From contig NC_039358.1 of the NCBI RefSeq assembly GCF_003573695.1, positions 151,828,920 through 151,892,919 on the forward strand: a stretch of 64,000 bases of DNA. Direction: 5' to 3'. This document shows positions 34,735-46,010 of the stretch, piece after piece. A program made the position numbers and the translations under genes. Below the pieces are notes generated by a model. That model was not told where the DNA came from. It did not search any database and saw only the letters and a list, made by a program, of their open reading frames with translations. How positions within the stretch are numbered: position 1 is the first letter of the stretch; every line of letters starts with the position of its first letter. The DNA comes from Papaver somniferum. Its lineage: Eukaryota > Streptophyta > Magnoliopsida > Ranunculales > Papaveraceae.

Positions 34735-35206
34735 TGTAGGATCATAATCTCGTAACGATAATGTCTCAGCGAAATTATCAACAACACAACACAACAACGT
34801 CGCATAATAATTTCAGAAATGATACGATAAACGACGTCAGCTAGAATCACGAGAAAGATGTGATAGTCCTGCGAAAATTAGAGAGCTTGCGTAATTAACA
34901 TTTGTAAGGTTGCGAGAATGTCGCAGACCATACCCGAAAATAAAGGACAGATTAGCTGTCATCCACTATGTATTTCTCTATAAATAGTCGTTCAATTTAT
35001 AAAGAAGGAAAAAAAGATCTTTTTGAATAAGAAACAAGTAAATAGGAGAGAGAAAGTCGAGAGCAGAAGTCATTCTTGATTCCTTTATCTTTTGTTGTAA
35101 GAACATTCAAAGATTGATCAATAAAATTAAGAGTGTAAACCTAAAAATGAGTTGAGTAATAATGAAATCATATGAGGGGTGTAGTGTAGGATTTCCTGCA
35201 ACTACA
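34735..35206 (+). repeat. C 5' LTR (472 bp)
   Basis: Pair of 43178-43649, same length, few differences. TATA box TATAAATA at 34979-34986. Confidence 0.92.
34979..34986 (+). promoter_or_regulatory. TATA box in C 5' LTR
   Basis: TATAAATA in the middle of the LTR. Identical at 43422-43429 in the 3' LTR. Confidence 0.6.
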
Positions 35207-35209
35207 TAA

Positions 35210-35226
35210 TGGCGCTAGAAACAGGG
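35210..35226 (+). other. C primer-binding site
   Basis: TGGCGCTAGAAACAGGG, three bases after the LTR end. The spacing and the TGGCGC start fit a gypsy PBS. Confidence 0.65.
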
Positions 35227-35342
35227 AGGTATTGAAGATTATTCTAGAAAAAGTTGAAGATTAATATTGAGATTTGTGAAGATTTAAAGTGATTGATTAA
35301 GAATTTTACATAATTTCTTGCAATATTGTTAACATTGAAGAA

Positions 35343-38300
35343 ATGGCTAGAAGAAGAAATACATCCGAATAACCGACTACTGTTAGAAGAAGCAAGAGAA
35401 TTGTTGGGAGGGAGAGAAGTGAAATGGGAGAATCTACTAGAATGAGAAGTAATAGAGAAAATCAAATTCAACCACCAATTCAACAAATACTAGTACAAGG
35501 GAGGAATACAGATTATGATAGGGTGAGTATACACACTTGGCAATCAAATTCGGCAGAAGAAGTAGAAGAAGAGCAGCAAACCAGAAACCATAGACAGGTA
35601 GAGAGAAATCAAGAAGCAGATGAAGGAATAATTCATGGAGATGAGGAAATTGGAGGGTTAGAAACGTTGAGACGAAGAATACATGAAGAAAGAAGAGCTG
35701 AGGCAGAAGAACGTGCAAATCTAACAAGGCAAAATCACGAATTGAGGATGGAAAATATGAGACTACAGAGTAGAAGATCGAGAAGTATTACAAAATCATA
35801 TTCAAGATCGACTAGAAGAGAAATCAGGCGAAACTCACCCACAATCAATGCTGGAAACAATATTCAAGAAGAAATATCAAATCCTAATGAAGAATATCGC
35901 GAAAATAGAGAAAGAGCTGATGATCGTCACGTTCCACAAAATGAAACTTTTGATGATGGGCAAAATGGTAGAAATCAAGAGAACGGACAACGTCATGGAC
36001 GAAATGACCAAGATGGCGAAGAAAATTGAGAGGAAGGAAGAAGAATTTTACATGAAAGAGAAACTCAAAGAAATCAACAGACGATTGAAGAAGAAATTGA
36101 AAGACATTAAGATGAACAAGCGCGTTTAATTTGCGAACGTGAAAGATTGAGAGAGGAAATGGAAGAACAAGAGCTTCAGGAGATAATTCGCCAGAACAAT
36201 CACGACAATCGAGAAAGAAGACGTACACAAAACCGGAATAACGGTAATATCAATGAAGAGTACGATAGAATAAAGAGAATGGATGAAAGGCAGCGAATGG
36301 AATTAATAAGGAATGAAGAAAATCATGAAGGGGGAAATGAGAGACATAATCATTTGAGAATTCAAGATATGGGTGAAGAAGAAACTCGCAGAAGAAGACG
36401 AGATGAAGATAATGAAGAAGAATTGCAAAATTTCGCGAGAGAAGAAAGACATGAACGCATAAGAAGAGAGGCGAAATTAAAAAGACCAATGGATCAAAAT
36501 TCAGGTGTAAATAAACAAATCTTGAAAGAATTAGAATAAATGAGAGGAATGCTAAATAATATAGGAGAAGTAGGCAGAAGACAATTGGATGAAGCAATAG
36601 AAGAAGCTACGAAAACTCCATTTACAAGGGAAGTACAATTAGGAGGAATACCACCGAAATGCAATTTTCCCGCATTAACCAGCATTTTTGACGGAACAAC
36701 TTGTGCAATTCAACACATTAAAGCCTATGTGAGGTGCATGTTGCAATGGGAAAATCATGATGTCGTATTGTGAAAATATTTCGCATCCAGCTTAACAGGA
36801 GAGGCGTTAAAATGGTTTGAAGGTCTACCAAAGAATACAATAACATCCTTCAATCATTTGCAGACTACATTCCTAGGGGCATATATAAGTAATAATTCTT
36901 CGCGACCTGGTATAGAAGATGTGTTTGGATTAAAACAGAGGATTGGCGAAAGTTTGAAACACCTGACTAAAAGATGGAGAACTATGTGTAGCGAAATGGC
37001 TGGCCGGTGTAGATGAGAGATATCTTATATTATCATTTATCAATGCTATGTTTGCAACAAACCTATTGTATGTCCAAATTTTCAGAGTCAAGAATACGAT
37101 CACAATGACTGAATTGCGAGAACTTCAAGAAGAATACATTGCTCTAGAGGAAAAAAATGAAATGGAATCATATCCAGTTGCGAACACCACTCACAAACAG
37201 CGAATGCAAGCTTATTACCCAAGCTAATAAACACAGTAGCGAATACTTCGCAAGTACAACAAGAGAAGGTGACGGGTAACAATCAACAGAAACTGGTGGC
37301 TATGGGAAGCCGAGATCAAGAGGAGTATGAAAGAGAAAGAAATTTCTACAATCGTGGTGGAAATAACAAGATTCAAAGACTCGATCAACCACAAGAAACT
37401 TATGGAGGTCAAAGACAAAACTATAATAGAGGACAAGGAGGTCACAAGGTAGTATGGGAAGAAATCAAGATGCCACCTCTAAATGCAAGTGTGGAGAAAT
37501 ATGGGAAGCTATAATTTGATGGAGAATATACCAACACCATGGAACATGGGAACGGAACCACCTCCAAACCACAGAAGCCATGAGTTTTGTTCTTATCATC
37601 ATTTTCATGGACATACAACAAATGATTGCAGAAATGTAAAAAGAATTATTTTGAGAATGATAGATCAAGGAAAACTAAACCACTTTTTGGTAGGGCCCAC
37701 AATCTCAACCATTGCCACCACCACCAGAGCATCACAAAGTAAACACGATGAAAAAGAAGGAAACATTCTTCATAGAAGTTGGTGCAAAAGCAAAAAATCT
37801 ATTCTGTCACTCTATCGTACATTCATATAAGACAATGAAGATTTTCATGACAATGTTTTGAGTAGAGTGTTCGCAAGAGATAACGATGGAAGAGAAATTA
37901 TGAATATTGCGAAAATCTCGCCACTAGAGGAATGGCAGAAACAGATCATTTCTTTTACCGCAGAAGAGATTCCCGAAGGTGAAGAGGTGCATGATAATCC
38001 ATTGGTAGTAAAATTAGAAATTAATCCAAAACCGAAAGAAGATGAGGATGATGAAACTGAAGATTCATGGGAAATTAATAGAATTCTAATTGATACTGGA
38101 AGCTCTGTGAACATCTTATTTTATCATACTTATAAAACTATGGGAGGAAGAGATGATGATCTTATACCATCAACATATAAGATATATGGTTTTAATGGTA
38201 CTGCTAACAAGCCTAAAGGGGAGGTTATTATGCGAATTCCATTGAAGGGAATATCTTCCGAAATATTATTATGTGTCGTTGATGTAGAATCACCCTACAA

Positions 38301-38571
38301 TGCGTTAATTGGTCGACCTTGGCTACATGGGATTCTAGGTGTAGCTTCAACTTTCCACCAGTGCATCAAATTCCCTCACCCCAGTGGTGTAGGAATCATA
38401 AAGGGAGATTGGGTTGAAGGAAAGAGGTGTTATGAAATAGAGATAGAATCTTGCGAAGGAAGAGCAAACAAGAAGGAAAACTGGCGACACAAAATCAAAG
38501 ATACACAGAGAAGTGAGAGGTTGATGGTGGATGCAGTCGAAAGAAAAGAAGAAAAAATGTTACGAAACTAA
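35343..38571 (+). pseudogene. gag-pro: C gag-protease, Tat lineage, with stops and frameshifts
   Basis: Starts at ATG 35343 (MARRRNTSE, then an in-frame TAA). It continues as a highly charged Arg/Glu/Asn-rich N-terminal region (35424-36539) in more than one frame. The gag core follows at 36540-37100: FTREVQLGG, IFDGTT, LTGEALKWFEGLP and 'ISSFNHLQ'-like motifs, with stops at 36537 and 36771. A Cys/His cluster FCSYHHFHGHTTNDC (37590-37635) corresponds to the Tat-type gag zinc motif. Protease occupies 37858-38571, with LIDTGSSVNIL (Asp at 38092) and LIGRPWLH. Coding sequence ends at 38571, where RT should follow and does not. Confidence 0.85.
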
Positions 38572-40107
38572 TGCTAGCTCACTAAAAATGATGAACATAC
38601 CACTATCAAGGAAGCAATAGTAGAAAATAATAAAGAAGCAGAGGATGGCAAAGGTAATAAAAACAAGAAATGTATGAATGATTAAGTTGTTGCGACACTC
38701 TCGCAATAAGTAAAATTCTCAAGAATACATTTTATTGAATGATAAAATTGAGATTGTGAAATTCAAATACAATATGATGATATACGAGACTCTCGCAAAG
38801 ATAATGAATTTTACAGAAGATAATCAGAGAAAAATGACAAAAGAGAAAGAGGCGAACCTTTATGGCGTACACCCTAGTTCGCGAATACAATTTCGCAAGA
38901 GGCAAATGTAAGACCTAAAGTACGTCATATAAGGGGGTACATGTTGCATGGCTCAGGTAAAGGCTACACCGCCACCGGAACCTGAGTCATGAAGATTTGG
39001 GGTCAATAAAGCCCATCCGGGAGAGGCACCTTGGATTCTCAGCTTAAGCATATGACTTAGGTTGGGCGACTAAGGTAATAAGGACTCTCCCAAGGAGTGA
39101 AGATCTGATCACGGTTGAGTCAAGAGTGCCAGGGACGTTTGAAGCGTACTTTGCCATTCTTGACAAGTCTTGGCTTATACTACACTAAGCCTGAAGAAAA
39201 CCCCACTTAGGGTGCAGTCTCGTAACCATAATCCATATAGGTAAAAGGGATAAGAGGCTGCGAAAACAATTGGTTGTTGTTAAGACTGGATGGGAGGAGC
39301 TAACCTCGTATGGTAGAAGTACGCCTCCTTGAAGGGGCAACCAGGGGGGAGATAAGGGTGGCACCCTCCATTAGGGAGCTGATAAGTGTCTTAAGACGCA
39401 AATGTCATGAGGCTTTTTATTCGCAAGGGTATTAAGTCTTGTCATATTTGTGCAACAATCCTGAAGAGGCAATAATACAAAAGAAAAAGATAAGACGAGA
39501 TCAATGGGTTTTCGCATGAAAGTGCGAAGACGTCCTGCGATTTCGTCGCAAGACTGCAATGTCATGGGGCTTTATTTTCGCAAGAATATTTAGGCCTATC
39601 ATATTGTCGTAAAATTCCTGAAGAGGCCACAATACAAAAGAAAAAGTTAAGGCAAGATCAATGGGTTTTTGCATGAAAGTGCAAGGACGTCCTGCGATTT
39701 TGTCGCAATGAAAAGAGGTGGCATAATAAGACCTTTAATTAGGAAGGCAAAATAAGACCATACCGGAATGAAATTTTGAAAAGAATCAAAATTCACTTCG
39801 CATAAGATAGCGAAATTATACATAATTAACTGCGAAATTGAGGCATAAAATAAGAAAAATTTATAAAATCTCTCATTTGGATACAAATAACAGAGGCAAG
39901 TATGGGAATGAATGAAATTAGAAAATGTTATTTGTCTCCATATGATAGATTTACTGAAAGATTCAAAAATTAATGATTATATTGATTAACTGTATTGCAA
40001 GGAAGAATTGTTTTAATGAATGCAGGTCAAAATGAAAGAAACACAAATATACAGAAAGAAGGAATAAATGTACAAGTATTACAGAGAATCAAAGAAAGAA
40101 ACAAAGA
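38572..40107. mobile_element. C internal noncoding region between protease and antisense gene
   Basis: No RT, RNase H or integrase. The sequence is rich in TCGCA/TGCGA words and holds a tandem duplication at 39398-39711. It includes a stretch beginning 'gggggtacatgttgc' (38933) that reads like a post-pol region. The deletion of pol probably ends near 38572. Confidence 0.55.
39398..39711. repeat. Two-copy tandem repeat of about 157 bp in C
   Basis: 39398-39554 and 39555-39711 share phrases in order: 'atgtcatg..gctttt', 'cctgaagaggc', 'aatacaaaagaaaaag', 'gatcaatgggttttt', 'cgtcctgcgatttt'. They are roughly 85% alike by eye. Confidence 0.75.
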
Positions 40108-42819
40108 CTATTTCTTAGTTGATCCTTCATTATCTTCATCAGACTTGTTCCCTTCTTCGTCTGCGTCAGAATCTTCATCACCATCAGAACCTTCATCACC
40201 ATCAAATTCTTCATCATCAGCTTCGCTATCAGAGATAATCAGACTGGGAGTATTCTGTGGGATCTCTTCCAAGAGACAAGGATAATCAGAATGTGGGATA
40301 TTATGATCATCACAAACCATTTGGATAGTTTGGTTGCTAAAATGCATAGCATCATTCTTAAAATTCGCAACAATGATCTTGATTTGATTCTTTAATCTAG
40401 AATACTTGTCGTTGCGAGAAGAAAGATTCTTTGTGAGTTCCTCCTTTTCAGCTTCGATTTCCTCAATCTTTTCATGATATCTACTTTCAGAATCTGCGAG
40501 CAAAAGACAATCAATTATTAACTTGATGAAAATTCATAAGAATTAAAAGATTAGTAAAGAAGAGCAGTTAGTAACCTTCTCTGTCAGAAATCATATCTCT
40601 AATCAAGGCTGTATGCTCAACTTGGAGACTAACATTTACACCTAAATCTTTTCTAGCATCATCTAAGATTTTCGCAGCCCAAACAAATTCATCCTCATTA
40701 CTTATAAGAAGACGAGAACGAATTTTATTTTCCCTTTCGTAGAGTTCGATGTTCTTGCGGCTAGCTTCATCTCGCTCAAGCTGAACTTCAAGAAGAGTCT
40801 CTTGGAATTTCGCCAAAGCCTTAGCACCTTGATCAGAGATGCGATCCTTATCATCTATGAGACCGCTAATTTTGGTTCTTAACTCATTGGTTTTCTCTTT
40901 AGAATCAAGAAAGAGACGCTTAAATCGGTTGGATAAGCCTAAACTAGATCTATGGTCAATTTATAAGAGGCGAAATTTAGATCTAAGCTCATTTAGAGAA
41001 AGAGATGAAATTCTATCATTTGAGAAACTATTTAAAGGATTGTTAAGACGCTCAAGAAGGGTCTCATTATCCAAGGCATTAGAAAATGAACGAAGAAGGG
41101 TAGCTTCATCAGAAAGACCATAAATGTCTGCAAAAATGATCACTTAAATAAGATAAAACAACAGGATGAATGAACGAAGGGAAAAGAGAAAAGTAACATA
41201 CCGTAAAGCTGATTATTAGCTTGCTGAAGACTAGAGATTTTGTTCTTATACGAAGAAGAATCAATTTCTAGTTGTCTATTTTTCTCGCGAAGACCTTTAA
41301 CTTCAGATTCCAATTCTTCATTCTTTGTGCGAAATTGAAGATTCTTCTTTTCAAGATTTTCGCGTCTCCTCTCTAGATCCGAGGCAACAGCGAAAGAAGC
41401 TTTTCCAGCCTGCGAGAAGATATAAAAAATATTAATATAGAAAGAAATTTTGAGTTATGACAATGAAGAAATAAAAGGATAAAAGTATACCAGACTATTG
41501 AGGGAATGCAAGAAGTCGGGAGTCACTGATCTAGAAACTCCACGAAGAGAACTATCACCATCCAGCAAAGGGACATCGCAAATTGTAGCGAGAGCTTTGC
41601 AGGTATTAGCGAATTGGCTATCTCTCATTCCTTGCAGAGAATCAGAAAAGAGGCCAGAGAGCTTAGCCATAGAAGATTCAGGTGGAAAATCTTTACTTGT
41701 GGCAAGATCATCATTGTCCTCATCATCCTTGTCACTTTCAGAATTTTCATGAGGAGGAATATTTGAAGGAGAAGAAGAACGGACTTTCCTTTTCTTTGAA
41801 GGAGGAGCAGTTGATTTTTCTCTGCGAAGAGTACTTTTTCTTTTATCACCAGTCTTCACAACATCAGCAGGTTCTTCTATTTCAGCAATAATCTTCACAC
41901 ACAGATAGAAATAAGAAATGGAAGCAACAATATACTGTTTAAAATCATAAGAGAAAATTTCTTACCTCATCTGTGTATGAGCGAAGAGCTAACAGAGTAC
42001 TAGCTTTCCCAGTCCTGTTATAACTATCTTTCAGTTTTTGAATCTGCAGAATGTTGCAAGAGTTAGCGAACAAAATAATAAAGACAAATAAAGAAATATA
42101 AAGTGCGCCTAAACTGGAAGAAACACATCCTCTTTCTCCTTCTCGGGCCAAGAGAAAACCCAAGGCTGATAAGCAGCGAGATTCGCAGGAAGAATATTTG
42201 ACCCAGCAATGTAAGGTCCTTTTAGCATTAAAGGAAAAACACACCATTTATCATCTTTGGATTGGCGAGGAGTTGTGTTCTTACCAGAATTCCAGTCAAT
42301 GTCTTGCATGAGAATTTTAGCTTCATCAATATTATCTTTCCTTTTTAAGCGAATACCCCGGCGAGTATTCTCTTTCTTCATGGAGATCAGTTCATAGTTC
42401 TCAAAGAAACTCGCTACTGTGTATTTTTCAGCAATTATCTCTAGGTCTACGAATTTAGGATCCCTAAGTTCTTTGGAGTACAGAGATCCTTTACCAGCAC
42501 CACGGTTAGCAAACTCTAGCATCAGACGGATGCAGTCCCCACTCAGTTGGAAGATAGCTCGCGAAAATCCCGAGTGAGCGAGAATTTCATAGAATAAAGG
42601 AAGATCTGGGTCATAAAGAGGAATAGGGAGACCTGCGAGAATCTGATCTAGCGAAATTATGATTGATTGATCATCACAGTACTGATCAGAGAAAAGTTTT
42701 ACAGAAAGAATTGACTTGGCATTTTCACCAGGAATGGTAGAGAGTATGAAACCTTTATCAGCAAGATCTTTTTGGATATATTTTAAATTCTTCTCATGTC
42801 TATGACCACTTGGAGCCAT
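40108..42819 (-). CDS. Six-exon gene antisense to element C (about 776 codons, one internal stop)
   Basis: Exons on the minus strand: 42819-42115, 42043-41966, 41892-41491, 41409-41202, 41127-40576, 40493-40108. Every intron has GT and AG ends, and joining them keeps one frame of 777 codons including the terminal stop; the only break is TAA at 40961-40963 in exon 5. Exon 1 (235 codons) has IPLYDPDLPLFYEIL and GDCIRLMLEFANRGAG, which resemble the 'putative gypsy type transposon' domain (Pfam Transposase_28) found in plant transposon genes. Exon 3 is Ser/acid-rich with a nuclear-localisation-like PSKKRKVRSS. Exons 4-6 are long coiled coil ending in a Glu/Asp tail. Function unknown; nuclear action is inferred. 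Start at 42819 is preferred to an upstream Met at 43008, whose extra residues are hydrophobic, low-complexity 5' sequence. Confidence 0.75.
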
Positions 42820-42965
42820 ATTTGAATATAGAGTATGGGAATGAATAAAAAGTAAGAAGATTGAAGGGGAAAAATTATAGTAGCAGAACTTGCAGAAGAA
42901 TAACAGAGTTGCAGAGATGAGATAATAAAAAGAGAAGAGAAAGTAAAAAGAAAGTGGAAAGAAGA

Positions 42966-42975
42966 GTATATAAAG
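42966..42975 (-). promoter_or_regulatory. Possible TATA box for the antisense gene of C
   Basis: Minus strand CTTTATATAC about 150 bases upstream of the ATG at 42819, followed by a pyrimidine-rich stretch suited to a plant 5' UTR. It lies inside C, not in the LTR, so the antisense gene may have its own promoter. Confidence 0.3.
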
Positions 42976-43164
42976 GAGATTTTTTTTACTCGAAGAAATA
43001 AACATCATTAAGACGAAAAGACGTGAGCGGTTGAAAAGCAGCGGTTACAGAAAACGTGTCAAGAAACAGATGGAAGAAAGAATACGTGTGATAAATGCAG
43101 AATATGAAGAGATGAACAGCTGCGGCATTTCTCACATCATTCTCTACCTTGCAGAGAACATATG

Positions 43165-43177
43165 AGAAGAGGAAAGA
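43165..43177 (+). other. C polypurine tract
   Basis: AGAAGAGGAAAGA directly before the 3' LTR start. Confidence 0.65.
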
Positions 43178-43649
43178 TGTAGGATCAGAATCTCGCAACG
43201 ATAATGTCTCAGTGAAATTATCAATAACACAACACAACAACGTCGCAGAACAATTTCAGAAATGATACGATAAACGACGTCAGCTAGAATCACGAAAAAG
43301 TTGTGATAGTCCTGCGAAAATTAGAGAGCTTGCGAAATTAACATTTGTAAGGTTGCGAGAATGTCGCAGACCATACCCGAAAATAAAGGACAGATTAGTT
43401 GTCATCCACTATGTATTTCTCTATAAATAGTCATTCAAGTTATAAAGAAGGAAAAGAAGATCTTTTTGAATAAGAAACAAGTAAATAGGAGAGAGAAAGT
43501 CGAGAGAAGAAGTCATTCTTGATTCCTTTATCTTTTCTTGTAAGAACATTCAAAGATTGATCAATCAAATTAAGAGTGTAAACCTAAAAATGAGTTGAGT
43601 AATAATGAAATCATATGAGGGGTGTAGTGTAGGATTTCCTGCAACTACA
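43178..43649 (+). repeat. C 3' LTR (472 bp)
   Basis: Pair of 34735-35206. Followed by TSD GAAGG at 43650-43654. TATA box at 43422-43429. Confidence 0.92.
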
Positions 43650-44093
43650 GAAGGTGTTGAGATTGTGAAGGTGTTGGCTATGTATGACTTGTATCAGAAA
43701 GCTGAACTGGCTTACAGAATGAAAGCTATCAGTTTTGGCGTTGGAATACGATTGTATCAACACTTGGTTTCTGTTATCTTGTCTTGTCGAAATAGGGAGG
43801 AGAACCTATTTATACAAGTCATTGAGCCTTACTCACGTATCTCGCGGGAAGTGGAGAAAGTGGAGTGATGGAGTAGTGGAGTTGCGGGTGTTAGTGTTAC
43901 ACGATCAGTCTTGCCCACTTCTCCCATCCTCACTAACCGTCCATGACTTCCTGACACGTTCTTGTGATGGCGCGTTGGAAAGTGCGCTGCACCCTGTAAA
44001 CCGCCAGACCAATACCCAGTATGTATCCCGCAGTTTGTGACATGATTGATGTCTCGAGTGTGAGGATCGTCGGACCCACAGAAGGTAGCATGT
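43650..44093 (-). repeat. B 5' LTR, segment 2 (between C and E)
   Basis: Resumes at the TSD copy and matches 17488-17926 of the 3' LTR, including the TATA box complement at 43807-43814. Cut at 44093 by E. Confidence 0.85.
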
Positions 44094-44980
44094 TGTAGAT
44101 GGTGGATTTTCGATAAAGGGTATAATTGTAAAACGATACTCCATATTCGGCAACCGATGAGTATTGCGGCTCATGTCTCTCATCAAAGCATGAAAGCTCA
44201 TGCCATAAAATCTCTGACTGAGAAGGACGTCTCTTAGAGTACATGTAGATGTGTAGTCTCTCAGCTGAGGCCACGACGCATCTCATGAATATTGAGCAAT
44301 TTCAGTAATTACTCCGGATCCGGAAATCGGATGAGTATCGAGACTCATGTCTCTATGCATGAAAGCTCATGCCACCTCTGATGGAGAAAGTCTCTCAGGG
44401 AAGATGAAGATGTGTAGTCTCTCAGCTGAGGCCACGACACATCTCATACTCTATAGAATCGAAAGATTGGGCGGCTCCTAGACAGCATGTCTACTAGTAT
44501 AGAGAGACAATGTCTTCCGGATGTAACCAGGTTTTCCCCGACTATGCAAGAGGAATATGACACTCCGGCAAGTTCATATTGCTCAACCCTCAGATAATTA
44601 ATGCTCCTAGACAGGAAGCACTTCTAGTATAGAGCCGGCAATTAATTATCTTAAATCGTCTGAATATCCAGCAATATTCTACGAGTCGTCAATTAATCGC
44701 CTGAATATCCAGCAATACTCTACGATTCCTCGTTATATTTCGTTACTACAATCTGTGGTTCTTCCCAGCAGAATTCCACATGTTAGTAATAAATATTCAA
44801 CGAAATAGGCATATGAGCATCGATTAAGCCCTGACAAAGGTGCAAGTGTAATTAGCAGATAATGCACAGACCAGCATTTTGAATGCATGAACGAGCATTT
44901 CAAAAATACGAACGAACGAGGAACCTATGCAAAATAGGAAGGGAAAACAATAAATAATAAAATATTAAGCAAAAGCGCCA

Positions 44981-46010
44981 GGGGACTAGGCTCACCAGCC
45001 GGCCAGTCATGCCGTGACTAGTCCCACGCCCAATTTTATATTTTATCATATTTTTACTATTTTCACGATCTCATGAAAATCCTCTTGTTCGAGCAAATTT
45101 CCTTTATTTCAAAGAAATTATCTAAATCATATGATTTTATCAAAAATAATAAAATTAGGGAAACGTGTCGCGGGACCGAGCACCAGCCGGCCATGTCTTG
45201 GCCGTGGCCGGTCCCACACCTCACGTCTCATTATTTTATTATTTCTTCTCAAATTATGAAAATTCCTTGATTTTATGAATTTTCCCTAAAATCATGAAAA
45301 TTACCTAATTTCATGTATTTTTATCTAAATCACATGATTTTAACAAAAATAATAAAATTAGGGAAAGGTGTCGCGGGACCGCCGGCCGGCCGGTCATGCC
45401 TTGGTCGTGGCCGATCCCACACCTCACGTCCCATTATTTTATTATTCCTTCTCAAATTATGAAAATTCCTTGATTTTATGAATTTTCCCTAAAATTACCT
45501 AATTTCATGTATTTTCTCTAAAATCATGGAAAATATTAAAAAAAATTAGGAAAACTTGTGGGGACGGGCTCTAGCCGGCCGGCCATGCCCTAGCCGGTCC
45601 CACACGCCCATTATTTTATTATTATTTGGTGTTTTGTTTCCTGATTTCATGTAAACTCCCTGATTTCAACAAAATATCTTGGTTTTCAACAAATCCCTTT
45701 GATTTTATGAAAATTATCTAAAATCATCAAAATTACATAAAATTGGGAATAGTGCATTGGGACCCGCGCCCATTGGCCGGCCGGCCATGCCACGGCCATT
45801 TCTAGTCCCACACTCCCATTCCCTATTTTATATTTTAATTTATGTCTCTCATCTCATGGAAGTTCCCTAATTTCGCCAAACTCTCCAGTTTCATGGAATT
45901 TCCCTTAAATCAGAGAAAAATACATAAAATCACATAAAACTGGGAAAAGCATGTGGGACCGCGTGTCAGCCGGCCGGCCGTGGCCTAGCCGTGGCCGGTC
46001 CCACACCTTG
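44981..46010. repeat. Tandem array, about six units of 186-203 bp, GGCCGGCC-rich
   Basis: Units start near 44981, 45172, 45375, 45561, 45759 and 45955. Each has a GC-rich head (GGGACC...CCGGCCGGCCATGCC...GGTCCCACAC), then an AT-rich tail with 'aaattatgaaaattcc' and 'tttcatgaattttcc' variants. Units are diverged, roughly 70-85% alike by eye. The array sits inside solo LTR E. Confidence 0.8.

Larger units (their letters stand above)
34735..43649 (+). mobile_element. Element C: Tat-type Ty3/gypsy retrotransposon lacking RT-integrase, TSD GAAGG
   Basis: LTRs of exactly 472 bp (34735-35206 and 43178-43649, TGTAGGATCA to GCAACTACA). TSD GAAGG at 34730-34734 and 43650-43654 falls in the 5' LTR of B. 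The order on the plus strand is LTR, PBS, gag, protease, about 1.5 kb noncoding, a six-exon gene on the opposite strand, PPT, LTR. RT, RNase H and integrase are absent, so the element depends on another copy. Gag and protease motifs are those of the Tat clade, which is known to carry antisense ORFs before the 3' LTR. The LTRs look nearly identical. Confidence 0.92.

Noticed and set aside
35437..36597. Leu/Phe-rich minus-strand ORFs that look like membrane proteins
   Set aside because: They are the antisense of the Arg/Glu-rich gag N-terminus of C.
42820..43008. N-terminal extension of the antisense gene of C (extra 63 residues, hydrophobic, signal-like)
   Set aside because: The extension is a Phe/Leu/Ser-rich translation of a T/C-rich 5' UTR. 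The Met at 42819 is followed by well-formed sequence and suits the exon structure better.
44981..46010. CRISPR-like or satellite array
   Set aside because: CRISPR does not apply: units are about 195 bp, diverged, in a plant LTR. It is kept as a minisatellite, not as a chromosomal satellite, since only about six units occur.
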